A stretch of 31,576 nt of DNA from a virus: the IMG/VR virus record IMGVR_UViG_3300008012_000015, positions 1 through 31,576 of that record, one strand, 5' to 3'. The notes below the pieces were generated by a model, which had not been told where the DNA came from, made no database searches, and saw only the letters and a list, made by a program, of their open reading frames with translations. Positions 22,168 to 29,414 of the stretch are shown one piece after another. The translations under genes and the position numbers were made by a program. How positions within the stretch are numbered: position 1 is the first letter of the stretch; each line of letters begins with the position of its first letter.

Positions 22168-23697
22168 ATGAAAAACGATACATATTATACAAAGAAACTT
22201 TTTCAAAAGGCTAAAGACGCACGTCAAAAGCACGAAGAAGAAATAAGCGAAGCATATGGTTTCACATATCCACACAGGGATATTTGGCGTTCTATTGAAA
22301 GCAACACAGACAGAACAAAATTATATGATATGACAGCAGTGGATGGTGTACAAAATTTAGTATCAACCATTCTTAACTTGCTCATACCACAAAACCAACA
22401 ATGGGCATATTTGGATGCACGTGAAGAAATAAAAAAAACAATAGCACCAGATATTAGAACTATTTTAGACACAACCAACAAAACAATTTTTAAAACACTA
22501 CGTGATGGCAACTTTTATGTGGCTGTATCAGAAGCACTACAAGATTGTGTGATAGCAGGCACGGGTGCATTGGCATTGTATGACCCAATGTCAGAAAATG
22601 GACAGATTGATTTTATGGCTATACCAACAAGCCAATTGTATTTCTTAACCAACTACAAAGATGAAGTTGAAACCGTGTTTAGAGAACACGAACAAAGCCA
22701 ACAATATGTGTATGAACGTTATGGTTACGCAATGCCAGAATTAGAAAAAGCGGCAAAGGAAGAACCAGAAAAGAAAATGAAAGTTTTAGAATGTGTGCAT
22801 AGACACACAGGTGAAAAAGATTTGATGTATAGTGTGCATATTGGCAAAGATTTACATTGTGTGGAGCAATCATACACACCAGTTAATCCATTTGTAATAT
22901 TTCGTTTTGGTAAAACACTTGGCGAAGTATGGGGAGAAAGCCCCGTAAGAAGTGCATTACCACACATTAGAGTAGCAAATGAAGTGGCAAAACTAATACT
23001 AACACAGGCAAGTTGGGCAGGTTTAGGTGCTTGGCAAGTATCATCAGACACAACGGTGAACTATTCAAATATGAAACTATCACCAGGTGATGTTGTAACG
23101 GTGGACTCACCACTTACACCAATTCCATTCGCAGGCAACTTTAGCCTTACGATGGCAACGGTAGAGGATCAAAGAGAAAGCATCAGAAGAATGTTGTATT
23201 CAGATACACTACTTCCGCCAACACAATCACCAACAATGACTGCAACAGAAGTGCAGGCAAGACAAGCAGAATTTTTTAGACGCATAGGACCACACGGACT
23301 ACGTTTAGAAAACGAATTACTACGTCCTTTAATCAAAGCATTGGTAACCAAACTACAGATACGTGGACTTGTACCAGAGTTTGTGACAGATGAAGGCACA
23401 TTCACATACGTGGTAAATTCAGCGGTACGTAAAGGTACTGCGATGCAGACAATCACACGTGATTTACAACTATTACAAATGGTATCACAACTTGGACCAG
23501 ACGCGATGATGCAGGTTGATGTTGCCAAATTGGCAAGAAATATCCTACGTGAAGGGGATATGTCGCCTGATGTAATCAGAGACTTACGTGAAGTTGAACA
23601 AATGAAACAGCAAATGGCACAGCAACAACAAATACAAGGAATGGCACAACAACTGACAAATGAACAACAACCTCCAACAGACGAAACACAAACCTAA
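22168..23697 (+). CDS. Portal (head-tail connector) protein, T7 gp8 type
   Basis: A 509-residue protein with the typical T7-like connector features. The N-terminus carries KDARQKHEEEISEAYGFTYPHRD, then LVSTILNLLIPQNQQWAYLD (about 63-82), a central VNPFVIFRFGKTLGEVWGESPVRSALPHIRVANEV region, and PPTQSPTMTATEVQARQAEFFRRIGPHGLRLENELLRPL (about 350-388). A Gln/Met-rich C-terminus completes it. It forms the dodecameric ring at one vertex through which DNA is packaged and ejected. It is close in length to T7 gp8 (536). The ATG follows the preceding stop directly. Confidence 0.93.
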   Translation: MKNDTYYTKKLFQKAKDARQKHEEEISEAYGFTYPHRDIWRSIESNTDRTKLYDMTAVDGVQNLVSTILNLLIPQNQQWAYLDAREEIKKTIAPDIRTILDTTNKTIFKTLRDGNFYVAVSEALQDCVIAGTGALALYDPMSENGQIDFMAIPTSQLYFLTNYKDEVETVFREHEQSQQYVYERYGYAMPELEKAAKEEPEKKMKVLECVHRHTGEKDLMYSVHIGKDLHCVEQSYTPVNPFVIFRFGKTLGEVWGESPVRSALPHIRVANEVAKLILTQASWAGLGAWQVSSDTTVNYSNMKLSPGDVVTVDSPLTPIPFAGNFSLTMATVEDQRESIRRMLYSDTLLPPTQSPTMTATEVQARQAEFFRRIGPHGLRLENELLRPLIKALVTKLQIRGLVPEFVTDEGTFTYVVNSAVRKGTAMQTITRDLQLLQMVSQLGPDAMMQVDVAKLARNILREGDMSPDVIRDLREVEQMKQQMAQQQQIQGMAQQLTNEQQPPTDETQT

Positions 23698-24151
23698 AAT
23701 AAAATTGGTATCAGGTGCGGACTACAACAACCCCAAAGGTTGGTGGATCCTACACGATATGATTGAACAACAAGTAAAAACAGCCAACAGCGGTGACTAC
23801 GATCCGCAGTGGTTAAATTGGATGATACAATTAGACTTACAACCCAACGGTTTCACCACAGGTGTAGAAGATGCTGAAACAGGTGAACTACTTTGTTTGC
23901 TTGTAGCGGAATGGGTACACAATATGTGGGTACGACAGCGAGATTGCGTTGTGGTTGGCATATTGAAACGCAAACATTGTCCCGCCAAATACATTGATTT
24001 GATGCTACATCAAACGGAACATTGGGCAAAGGAGAATGATTGTGCGTTGATAAGTATTAACACGTGGGACGCACGGAAAGGTTACTTGGCTTGGGCACGA
24101 CGCAAAGGCTTTAACCTACGTGGTTACGCGGTAACGAAGGATTTGAAATGA
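23660..24151 (+). CDS. GNAT-like acetyltransferase-fold protein
   Basis: A 163-residue protein whose C-terminal half resembles the GNAT fold: ELLCLLVAEWVHNMWVRQRDCVVVGILKRK, a helix LMLHQTEHWAKENDCALISINTW, then YLAWARRKGFNLRGYAVTKDL with the usual 'arrives at the end' Arg-Lys-Gly-Phe element. The glycine-rich acetyl-CoA loop (Q/RxxGxG/A) is not evident, so catalytic activity is doubtful. The annotated start overlaps the portal gene by 38 bases and has no clear ribosome-binding site, so the true start may be further in. GNAT-like proteins are frequent beside the portal of podoviruses, with unknown role. Confidence 0.6.
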   Translation: MNNNLQQTKHKPKIKLVSGADYNNPKGWWILHDMIEQQVKTANSGDYDPQWLNWMIQLDLQPNGFTTGVEDAETGELLCLLVAEWVHNMWVRQRDCVVVGILKRKHCPAKYIDLMLHQTEHWAKENDCALISINTWDARKGYLAWARRKGFNLRGYAVTKDLK

Positions 24152-24378
24152 AACCAAATGAACTGAAGCAAACATACAAACACGTCTTTGAAACAGAAGC
24201 AGGCAAACGCATTTATGGTGACTTGCAACGCATCGCAAACCAACACAGAATAGACAGCGACAATCCCAATCCATATGCGTGTGTGTACAAAGTTGCACAA
24301 CAAGCCTTGCTCAAACGCATAGACAATATGTTGGAACGAGACAAACCCAACACACAGCAAATTATTGAAGGGAAATAA
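24148..24378 (+). CDS. Bbp19-like small phage protein
   Basis: A 76-residue protein overlapping the previous gene as ATGA. The core YKHVFETEAGKRIYGDLQRIANQHRI (about 10-35) matches the pattern of the Bbp19-like family (F..F.T..G..V..DL). These small helical proteins are encoded between portal and scaffold or capsid in many podoviruses and have no known activity. The C-terminal helix (AQQALLKRIDNMLERD) completes it. Family assignment is by motif memory. Confidence 0.6.
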   Translation: MKPNELKQTYKHVFETEAGKRIYGDLQRIANQHRIDSDNPNPYACVYKVAQQALLKRIDNMLERDKPNTQQIIEGK

Positions 24379-24381
24379 ACG

Positions 24382-25173
24382 ATGACAGAAGAAAACAACA
24401 ACACAGAGCAACAGCCTGTGGAACAAACCACAGAACAAGCACAAGAAACACAAACAACTCAACCAGAGAATTTGTTAGAACAAACACAAGCAACAACACA
24501 AGCACAGACAGAAGCCAACACTGATGCGGAGCGTCCACAATGGTTACCTGAAAAATTCAAAACACCAGAAGACTTCGCAAAGAGTTATAGTGAATTGGAA
24601 AAGAAGATTGGCACACAACCAAAGGCACCAGAAGAATATGACTATGGTTTCGTTGGTGATATGGGACTGCAGATGAGTGATGAACAGCAGAAAGAAGCCA
24701 CAACCGTGTTCAAAAACTACGGACTAACGCAGGAACAGATGAAGGGGATGATGGCGCTGTATTCAGATAGTGTACGTCAATTGCAGGAACAGATGGCAGG
24801 ACCCAACATTGACACAGCCAAAGAACAACAATCAATCAAAGATGTGTGGGCAGACAAGTATGATGCTCGCATTGAAGCCACAAGAACATTTGCACGTAAT
24901 CTAAAAGCAGAAACATTGGCGGCACCTTTGGCAAGCACAGCGGAAGGACTACAGATATTGTATGATGCTATGCAGTTCAGAAACGGGCCAAACCCATTGA
25001 ACACACAGGGCACAACCCAAAGTGTTACACGAGCATCATTATTGGAACAGGCACGTGGTATGATGGCGGATCCAAAATACAAACTACCACAGGGTGATCC
25101 AGTTGGAGATGCACACAGGAACGAAATGTATCGCCTATATCAACAAATGGAACGCATTCCCGCAGAAAGATAA
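24382..25173 (+). CDS. Scaffolding (capsid assembly) protein, T7 gp9 type
   Basis: A 263-residue protein. The first 50 residues are a Gln/Thr/Glu-rich disordered region. Then comes the signature RPQWLPEKFKTPEDFAKSYSELEKKIG (about 51-77), followed by helices (EQQKEATTVFKNYGLTQEQMKGMMALYSDSVRQLQEQ) and a C-terminal helix-turn near YKLPQGDPVGDAHRNEMYRLYQQ. Scaffolds guide prohead assembly and leave before DNA fills the head; the C-terminal helices usually bind the capsid protein. A GAAGGG site precedes the start. It is separated from the capsid gene by 2.6 kb of accessory DNA, unlike T7, where genes 9 and 10 are adjacent. Confidence 0.88.
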   Translation: MTEENNNTEQQPVEQTTEQAQETQTTQPENLLEQTQATTQAQTEANTDAERPQWLPEKFKTPEDFAKSYSELEKKIGTQPKAPEEYDYGFVGDMGLQMSDEQQKEATTVFKNYGLTQEQMKGMMALYSDSVRQLQEQMAGPNIDTAKEQQSIKDVWADKYDARIEATRTFARNLKAETLAAPLASTAEGLQILYDAMQFRNGPNPLNTQGTTQSVTRASLLEQARGMMADPKYKLPQGDPVGDAHRNEMYRLYQQMERIPAER

Positions 25174-25436
25174 TGGGCGAAGTTCTATTGACACAGCACA
25201 AAGACACACGCAGGCGCAGTCAAATTGAACAAGCACTCGCACAAGCACAAGCACAAAAGGAGCAGTACAAACACCACGCACTGCTCCACAAACTACACAC
25301 CATCAATTGTGAATTCATACAACGCCAATTGACACAGAGACTGCGTTGGCACACAGACAAGAGTTCGCTGTTCAAAGAAAGGTGGGCAATGACAAAACAT
25401 CTAAAGGCACTGCAAGATGCAACAACACGTGATTGA
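25173..25436 (+). CDS. Small basic hypothetical protein, 87 residues
   Basis: It starts in a TAATG overlap with the scaffold gene. The product is basic, with a Gln/Ala-rich helix (QIEQALAQAQAQKEQYKHHALLHKLH, about 17-42) and a Trp-containing Arg/Lys-rich second half. It could be a coiled-coil assembly factor. No family is recognised. Confidence 0.55.
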   Translation: MGEVLLTQHKDTRRRSQIEQALAQAQAQKEQYKHHALLHKLHTINCEFIQRQLTQRLRWHTDKSSLFKERWAMTKHLKALQDATTRD

Positions 25437-25623
25437 ATTTGATAGGCTATCACAGCAAGACATACAGAGGATGTGTAAATGGACAAAAACCTGTTCATTC
25501 CATCATTGGCACACAGCCGCAAAGGGCACACAATTTGCTTTCGTATTTGAAAACAGAATGGATGCTGAACGTTTTATAATGCGTTGGAGCACATACTTTT
25601 CAGACCCACGCACAATTGATTAA
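25417..25623 (+). CDS. Small hypothetical protein, 68 residues
   Basis: The frame starts 20 bases inside the preceding gene and ends right before the glycosyltransferase ATG at 25624. The sequence (DRLSQQDIQRMCKWTKTCSFHHWHTAAKGTQFAFVFENRMDAERFIMRWSTYF) looks like a compact alpha/beta protein, with FAFVFENRMDAERFIMRW resembling a strand-helix unit. The chain of immediate junctions supports expression. Function unknown. Confidence 0.55.
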   Translation: MQQHVIEFDRLSQQDIQRMCKWTKTCSFHHWHTAAKGTQFAFVFENRMDAERFIMRWSTYFSDPRTID

Positions 25624-26391
25624 ATGATTATAGACATACTAACCAGCACAACCAGAGACAGCAAGGTAACAGAACAAACCGTTGAATTTTGGCGTTCAGC
25701 AGGTTATCGCACAAGATTGTGGGACAACACACACAAACCCTGCGGTGAAGGAAGGAACAGGATGTTGCGTGACTTCTATGACAGCAACAGAGAATGGTGT
25801 GTGATGTGTGATGATGACATAACCCTATACCCGCACAGATACCTTACACAGCAGTTCATAGACACACAGAGTGCATTCCAACAACAAGATGTGGACGTGT
25901 TCAGCCTAAACTCAAACAACGAAATGCACAGACAACAGCAGTACACTTGGTGGAGTGATGCACAACAACCCTTGTTCCAACGAGATTGGACTATTACCAA
26001 ATGGTTTGCTGTACGCAAAACACACAAAGAATATTGGTTTGAACATTGGTATGGATTGGAAGATGTTGACTTCGCACTGCAACACATACGTGATGGACGC
26101 ACGGTAGCACGACTGAGCAATGTGTTCCTGCGTGAACAAGGATTCAACAAGAGCAGTTTGTTTAGCACACACGAACAAAGACGACAGGGATTAACACAGG
26201 GCAAAGAGGGTATTAGAACAAAGTGGGGTATTGAAAGAAACAAAAAGCAGTGGGTAAACAAGCATTGGCAAGCACGTGGTAAGTGGCAAGATACTACACA
26301 AGGATGGGTATGCACTGAAGATACTGCGTTTGCTGACACACTTGAACTGCGAAGCAAACCACATTTACCAACTGAACTTTGGCAACAATGA
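25624..26391 (+). CDS. GT-A-type glycosyltransferase-like protein
   Basis: A 255-residue protein with hallmarks of the GT-A fold. The N-terminal strand IIDILTSTTRDSKVTEQTVEFWRSAGYRTRLWDN is followed by EGRNRMLRDFYDS (42-54) and then CVMCDDDITLYPHR (59-72), with DDD at 63-65 as the metal/nucleotide-sugar motif. GLEDVDFALQ (144-153) is the usual ED catalytic-base block. It may glycosylate the capsid, host surface or DNA; the substrate is unknown. It lies between scaffold and capsid, an accessory position. A 24-residue membrane peptide overlaps its stop. Confidence 0.7.
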   Translation: MIIDILTSTTRDSKVTEQTVEFWRSAGYRTRLWDNTHKPCGEGRNRMLRDFYDSNREWCVMCDDDITLYPHRYLTQQFIDTQSAFQQQDVDVFSLNSNNEMHRQQQYTWWSDAQQPLFQRDWTITKWFAVRKTHKEYWFEHWYGLEDVDFALQHIRDGRTVARLSNVFLREQGFNKSSLFSTHEQRRQGLTQGKEGIRTKWGIERNKKQWVNKHWQARGKWQDTTQGWVCTEDTAFADTLELRSKPHLPTELWQQ

Positions 26392-26462
26392 TACACACAG
26401 CAGTTATAACAACACTTGTGATATATTGGATATTACTGATAGCAATGACATTACTGCACTAA
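26388..26462 (+). CDS. 24-residue single-span membrane peptide
   Basis: ATG at 26388 overlaps the glycosyltransferase stop (ATGA). The peptide MIHTAVITTLVIYWILLIAM plus TLLH is hydrophobic almost throughout and would span the membrane once. The ATGA overlap suggests re-initiation by terminating ribosomes, as there is no separate ribosome-binding site. It could be a lysis accessory (small holin or inhibitor) or a membrane anchor acting with the glycosyltransferase. It is a short frame, so chance cannot be excluded, but an uninterrupted hydrophobic run at an exact stop/start overlap is unusual. Confidence 0.5.
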   Translation: MIHTAVITTLVIYWILLIAMTLLH

Positions 26463-26900
26463 AGTGAGCACACAATAGAGGCTGTTGTGGAGCAGTTGAT
26501 ATTGTAGAACATTGTGTGACATTGCTGAAAAACGCGAGACGCCGCCGCAGGCGAGGAAAACAAACACCTTTAAACACTATATTGGAGACACTCACCCCAT
26601 CCCACCCACCTCCACCGTAGTCCAAAGTGGCACTATATGTTGTGGCGATGCACAAGCGTGTACACACCATCAGAGAGTGGTGGCAATAACCACCGTGTTT
26701 ACTTGCTTTTTATGATGAACGTATCAATTGTGAGCATTAGCATTCTCCAAAAGTTTCTACGGTGGCTCCATTTTTTGGAAGATTTGTAAGCATACCCCCC
26801 AAAATCCTGCCATTGTGGGCGGGCGGCTACTACGACAAAAATCTCACCTATTTTTGCTTAAAAAATTTTTCCATCTTTTCTCTTGCTCTTTCACTTGGCG
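26463..26900 (+). other. Non-coding, hairpin-rich interval (5' part)
   Basis: No convincing gene in about 440 bases. Perfect stems include CACACAAT/ATTGTGTG (26469-26476 with 26511-26518), CGCC/GGCG near 26540-26553 and GGTGG-CAATAA-CCACC (26679-26694). The last is followed by a T-rich stretch to about 26712, a weak terminator shape. CACTATAT occurs twice (near 26577 and 26633). The base composition is richer in GC than the surrounding genes. Confidence 0.4.
26679..26712 (+). terminator. Possible weak terminator
   Basis: GGTGG (26679-26683) pairs with CCACC (26690-26694) around a CAATAA loop; a T-rich but interrupted stretch follows, ending in TTTTT (26708-26712). It could end the scaffold/glycosyltransferase transcript, but the T-run starts 14 bases after the stem, so this is uncertain. 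Confidence 0.25.
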
Positions 26901-26912
26901 AGAAAGTATAAT
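26883..26912 (+). promoter_or_regulatory. Promoter of the structured region
   Basis: A perfect TATAAT (26907-26912) with TTGCTC (26883-26888) 18 bases upstream. The -35 box is weak (3 of 6). The predicted start, about 26919, coincides with the base of the 10-bp stem at 26918-26927/26967-26976, so an RNA would begin with a stable 5' hairpin. Confidence 0.5.
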
Positions 26913-26917
26913 TAATA

Positions 26918-27260
26918 ATGTAGCAACAATGAAACGTATTGAGTACGTACTACAACATTATACGTGGTTGCTACATCCATTTAGACGATGGTTTAAGTAT
27001 GACATAGCATTGTGATGTGTGGTGTTCTTACATTGTTGCTCTCCGTAATGATGGTGCATATGCACTCACCACACTCACAAAATTCCCCACCATAAATAAC
27101 CGTGTGCCACTCTGTGATTGGTAACGACGCTAACAGCCCGCAACTGCCACCCCAAGTGCAGACACATAGGCTTCAGCAATAGGTGGCACTAAATACACAC
27201 GGCACCATTCATCTATATTTTTTTCCTATATCCTATTAACAGCGTGGTTGGATGGTGCCC
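26918..27260 (+). ncRNA. Candidate structured RNA upstream of the HNH gene
   Basis: Stems found by eye, in order. ATGTAGCAAC/GTTGCTACAT (26918-26927 with 26967-26976) encloses ACGTAT/ATACGT. CCAT/ATGG is at 26977-26991. GTGTGGTG/CACCACAC (27017-27024 with 27067-27074) encloses the palindrome GTGCATATGCAC (27054-27065). GTGCCAC/GTGGCAC (27104-27110 with 27183-27189) encloses CTGT/ACAG and CTGC/GCAG hairpins. GGCACCATT/GATGGTGCC is at 27201-27209 and 27251-27259. No credible gene is present. It may be a stand-alone RNA or the leader of the HNH gene. The class is not recognised. Confidence 0.5.
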
Positions 27261-27311
27261 TTTAAAGAGTGTTGGGTTTTAATCGTCAACATATCCACCG
27301 TAAGTAAGTGT

Positions 27312-27641
27312 ATGTCACGCAAAGGGGTATACAAAACCTACACACGTCAATCACTCGCTCAACACAAAACGGTACGCAATGGTTGTTGGGAATGGAACAA
27401 ATGTTCTGACAATGGTTACGGAACCTGCAGGCACGGTGGTAAAACTTGGCGTACGCATCGCTTGTCAGCAGTGTTGCACCGCATCAAAGGCTACGAAACC
27501 ATAGACAACAACGTGGTACTGCACCGTTGCGACAATCCCATATGCTTCAATCCACAGCATCTTCAGATTGGCACACAATGGGACAACGTACAGGATATGC
27601 GTCGCAAGGGGCGTTATCGTCATCACATACAAGATAAATAA
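27312..27641 (+). CDS. HNH homing endonuclease (free-standing)
   Basis: A 109-residue protein from ATG 27312 (MSRKGVYKTYT); an upstream in-frame start at 27252 is possible but lies in the 27251-27259 stem. It has the compact phage HNH pattern: CWEW (25-28), GYGT, HR at 49-50, then LHRCDNPICFNPQHLQIGTQWDNVQDM (70-96) with H71, C73, C78, N80 and H83. The metal-binding and catalytic His and Asn are present, so it is probably active. Such enzymes nick or cut DNA at specific sites and spread as selfish elements. The gene lies between structural genes just before the capsid gene, and no interrupted gene or intron boundary was found around it. Confidence 0.88.
   Translation: MSRKGVYKTYTRQSLAQHKTVRNGCWEWNKCSDNGYGTCRHGGKTWRTHRLSAVLHRIKGYETIDNNVVLHRCDNPICFNPQHLQIGTQWDNVQDMRRKGRYRHHIQDK
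27635..27640 (+). promoter_or_regulatory. TAAATA motif at the end of the HNH gene
   Basis: TAAATA at the very end of the HNH frame, 183 bases before the capsid start. It lies farther from the gene than the other copies but precedes the long capsid leader. Other copies in this region are at 27093 and 27190, inside the structured RNA interval, so their meaning is less clear. Confidence 0.3.
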
Positions 27642-27666
27642 CTGCAATAGGACACGACACGTGTAC

Positions 27667-27732
27667 CTCCAAGTGGAGACAATGCACGGTGTTCAACTAT
27701 AGTTGATAAAACCTTGTGTAGGCGTAGATAAT
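27667..27732 (+). promoter_or_regulatory. Capsid leader: hairpin, palindrome and possible promoter
   Basis: The 176-base gap before the capsid gene holds a CTCC-AAGT-GGAG hairpin (27667-27678) and a 12-base palindrome CAACTATAGTTG (27694-27705). A sigma70-like pair, TTGATA (27703-27708), 18 bases, GATAAT (27727-27732), is 5 of 6 in each box. An extra promoter for the most abundant virion protein would be expected. The palindrome overlaps the -35 box and could be an operator. Confidence 0.4.
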
Positions 27733-27817
27733 TTTTGCTAATACAAAAACCTGCAACAACACGAGACAATTTTTCCAACGCGACACAAACAAGTAAACTT
27801 TTAAAGGAGTAATTAAA

Positions 27818-28747
27818 ATGGCGATTTACGGATCAGGCTCTACACCATATGATGGAGCAACATTTACAACTATGTTTGGAGATGAAGTAACACACGTCTC
27901 TCAACAAATGGCTTCTAACTTGCAAGGTAGCGTAAGAACGGTACGTGGCGTAGTTGGTAGCACATACAAATTCCCATTAATGGGTAAATCAGGTGTTGTT
28001 GTTAACAAAGCACCAGGCACAGATTTAGACGTTATGTCTTCAACTGCGTATGGTTCTTTAGGTACAACTGCACACGTTTCAAACGAATACAAAACAGGCG
28101 CAGGTACGGCGGCGGCTACATTTGAAACTGCAACACTAAAATCTTATGCGACAGGTGAATACGTGGACAACATTGAAACACTTTTCACAAACGTTGACAT
28201 CAGAGGTGCGTATGCGGAATCAATTTCAGCGGCTATGAACAGAGCGTACGATCAAGTTATCATTGATGCACTTGACGGCGCGGCGGCAGAAGGTGGATTA
28301 GCGGCTTCTATTGCAACAGGTGTTGATTTAAACAGAGGTGCTCTAATTGCGGCACACAAAGCGTTAAATGAACAAAATGTTCCAATGGCGGACAGATACC
28401 TTCTTATTGATCCAAATGGTTTAGAAGATATTTTGGATAATACTTCAAACCTAATCACAGCACAGGATGGTCCTCTTTCATCAGCATTAGTAAGCGGACA
28501 AGTTGCTAACGTGATGGGCTTTAACGTGATTGTATCAAATCAATTATCAGATGGTACAACAGCGGCGGCAGACGTAATGTGTTTTGCATTCCACAAAAAT
28601 GCAATTGGTATGGCAGTTGGTAAAGATATCACAACTGAAGTGAATTACGTGCCAGAAAAATTAGCAACGCTAATTTCTGCACAATTCTCAGCAGGTGCAA
28701 CTGCAATTGACAACACACAAATCTACGCATTTGAAGTTAACAGATAA
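27818..28747 (+). CDS. Major capsid protein (T7 gp10 type)
   Basis: A 309-residue protein resembling T7-like capsid proteins with the HK97 fold. The N-terminus is TMFGDEVTHVSQQMASNLQGSVRTVRGVVGSTYKFPLMGKSG (about 12-55). An E-loop/spine-like region with DNIETLFTNVDIRGAYAESISAAMNRAYDQVIIDAL (about 117-152) follows, and then a beta region NVPMADRYLLIDPNGLEDIL. It is shorter than T7 gp10A (345). AAAGGAG sits before the ATG, and the codon use and strong ribosome-binding site fit high expression. A terminator follows directly, so it is a separately controlled unit. Confidence 0.93.
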   Translation: MAIYGSGSTPYDGATFTTMFGDEVTHVSQQMASNLQGSVRTVRGVVGSTYKFPLMGKSGVVVNKAPGTDLDVMSSTAYGSLGTTAHVSNEYKTGAGTAAATFETATLKSYATGEYVDNIETLFTNVDIRGAYAESISAAMNRAYDQVIIDALDGAAAEGGLAASIATGVDLNRGALIAAHKALNEQNVPMADRYLLIDPNGLEDILDNTSNLITAQDGPLSSALVSGQVANVMGFNVIVSNQLSDGTTAAADVMCFAFHKNAIGMAVGKDITTEVNYVPEKLATLISAQFSAGATAIDNTQIYAFEVNR

Positions 28748-28764
28748 TATCTGACACTACATTT

Positions 28765-28795
28765 AAAGGGCGGCATAACCTGTCGCCCTTTTTTT
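28765..28795 (+). terminator. Intrinsic terminator after capsid gene
   Basis: AAAGGGCG (28765-28772) pairs perfectly with CGCCCTTT (28784-28791), and the T-run continues to 28795. It lies 18 bases after the capsid stop. TAAATA starts six bases after the T-run, so transcription of the tail genes must restart or read through. Confidence 0.88.
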
Positions 28796-28800
28796 GTGGC

Positions 28801-28806
28801 TAAATA
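28801..28806 (+). promoter_or_regulatory. TAAATA motif before tail tube A
   Basis: TAAATA right after the capsid terminator and 26 bases before the tail tube A start, with AAGGA between. This is the clearest case for a late-promoter role because a strong terminator lies immediately upstream. Confidence 0.5.
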
Positions 28807-28826
28807 CACACACAAGGATACACACG

Positions 28827-29414
28827 ATGGCAACAAAATTTACAATAGCATCACAGGCATTGATTAAAGTGGGTGGCACGCCCATTACATCCTTTGATGG
28901 CACAGACAGACAAAGTGTTGTGGTTTCCAACTTGTATGACGATACCAAAAAAGGGTTGATGTACTATACGTTTTGGAACTTTGCCACACACAAAGTACAA
29001 CTTTCACAATTGGTGGAAACACCCACAGACACAAACTACACATCAGCATATCAATTACCAGGTGACACGATTAGGGTAAAAGGTGTTTTTGATGCACAAG
29101 GTAGATTAAGACAAGACTACAGCGTAGAGAACAACAAAATATACGCATCATTCAATCCATTGAATTTGGAATACATCAGAAATATGGATGAAAGCAACTT
29201 TCCACCATTCTTCATTGAAGTGTTGATAGCAAAATTGGCATTTGAAATATGTGAAGGTGTTACAGGTGTTGGCACACTACAAGATAGATTGGCAAATGAG
29301 TTTGAAAGAAAACTACAAAAAGCAATGACGGTGGATGGACAGGAAACACCACCACAAAAAATCATTGACATAGAAGGTGCAAGATTAGTTAGAGCAAGAT
29401 TAGGAAACGTGTAA
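28827..29414 (+). CDS. Tail tube protein A (T7 gp11 type)
   Basis: A 195-residue protein from ATG 28827, preceded by AAGGA; an upstream in-frame ATG lies in the terminator/TAATA region and is rejected. Typical family features: IASQALIKVGGTPITSFDG (about 6-24), YDDTKKGLMYYTFWNFATHKVQLSQL (about 34-59), YQLPGDTIRVKGVF (about 71-84), and a long C-terminal helix (LIAKLAFEICEGVTGVGTLQDRLANEFERKLQKAM). It forms the ring between portal and nozzle. Its stop overlaps the tail tube B start as TAATG. Confidence 0.92.
   Translation: MATKFTIASQALIKVGGTPITSFDGTDRQSVVVSNLYDDTKKGLMYYTFWNFATHKVQLSQLVETPTDTNYTSAYQLPGDTIRVKGVFDAQGRLRQDYSVENNKIYASFNPLNLEYIRNMDESNFPPFFIEVLIAKLAFEICEGVTGVGTLQDRLANEFERKLQKAMTVDGQETPPQKIIDIEGARLVRARLGNV

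Noticed and set aside
26512-26715. 67-codon plus-strand frame in the non-coding interval
   Set aside because: No ATG start with a ribosome-binding site; the composition (Pro/Thr/His/Cys) looks random and it spans hairpins.
26930-27015. 28-codon frame MKRIEYVLQHYTWLLHPFRRWFKYDIAL
   Set aside because: It lies inside the 26918-26976 stem without a ribosome-binding site; a basic aromatic peptide is possible but unsupported.
26463-27311. Group I intron with HNH
   Set aside because: No split gene flanks the interval and I could not recognise the P/Q/R/S core elements; left as unclassified structured RNA.
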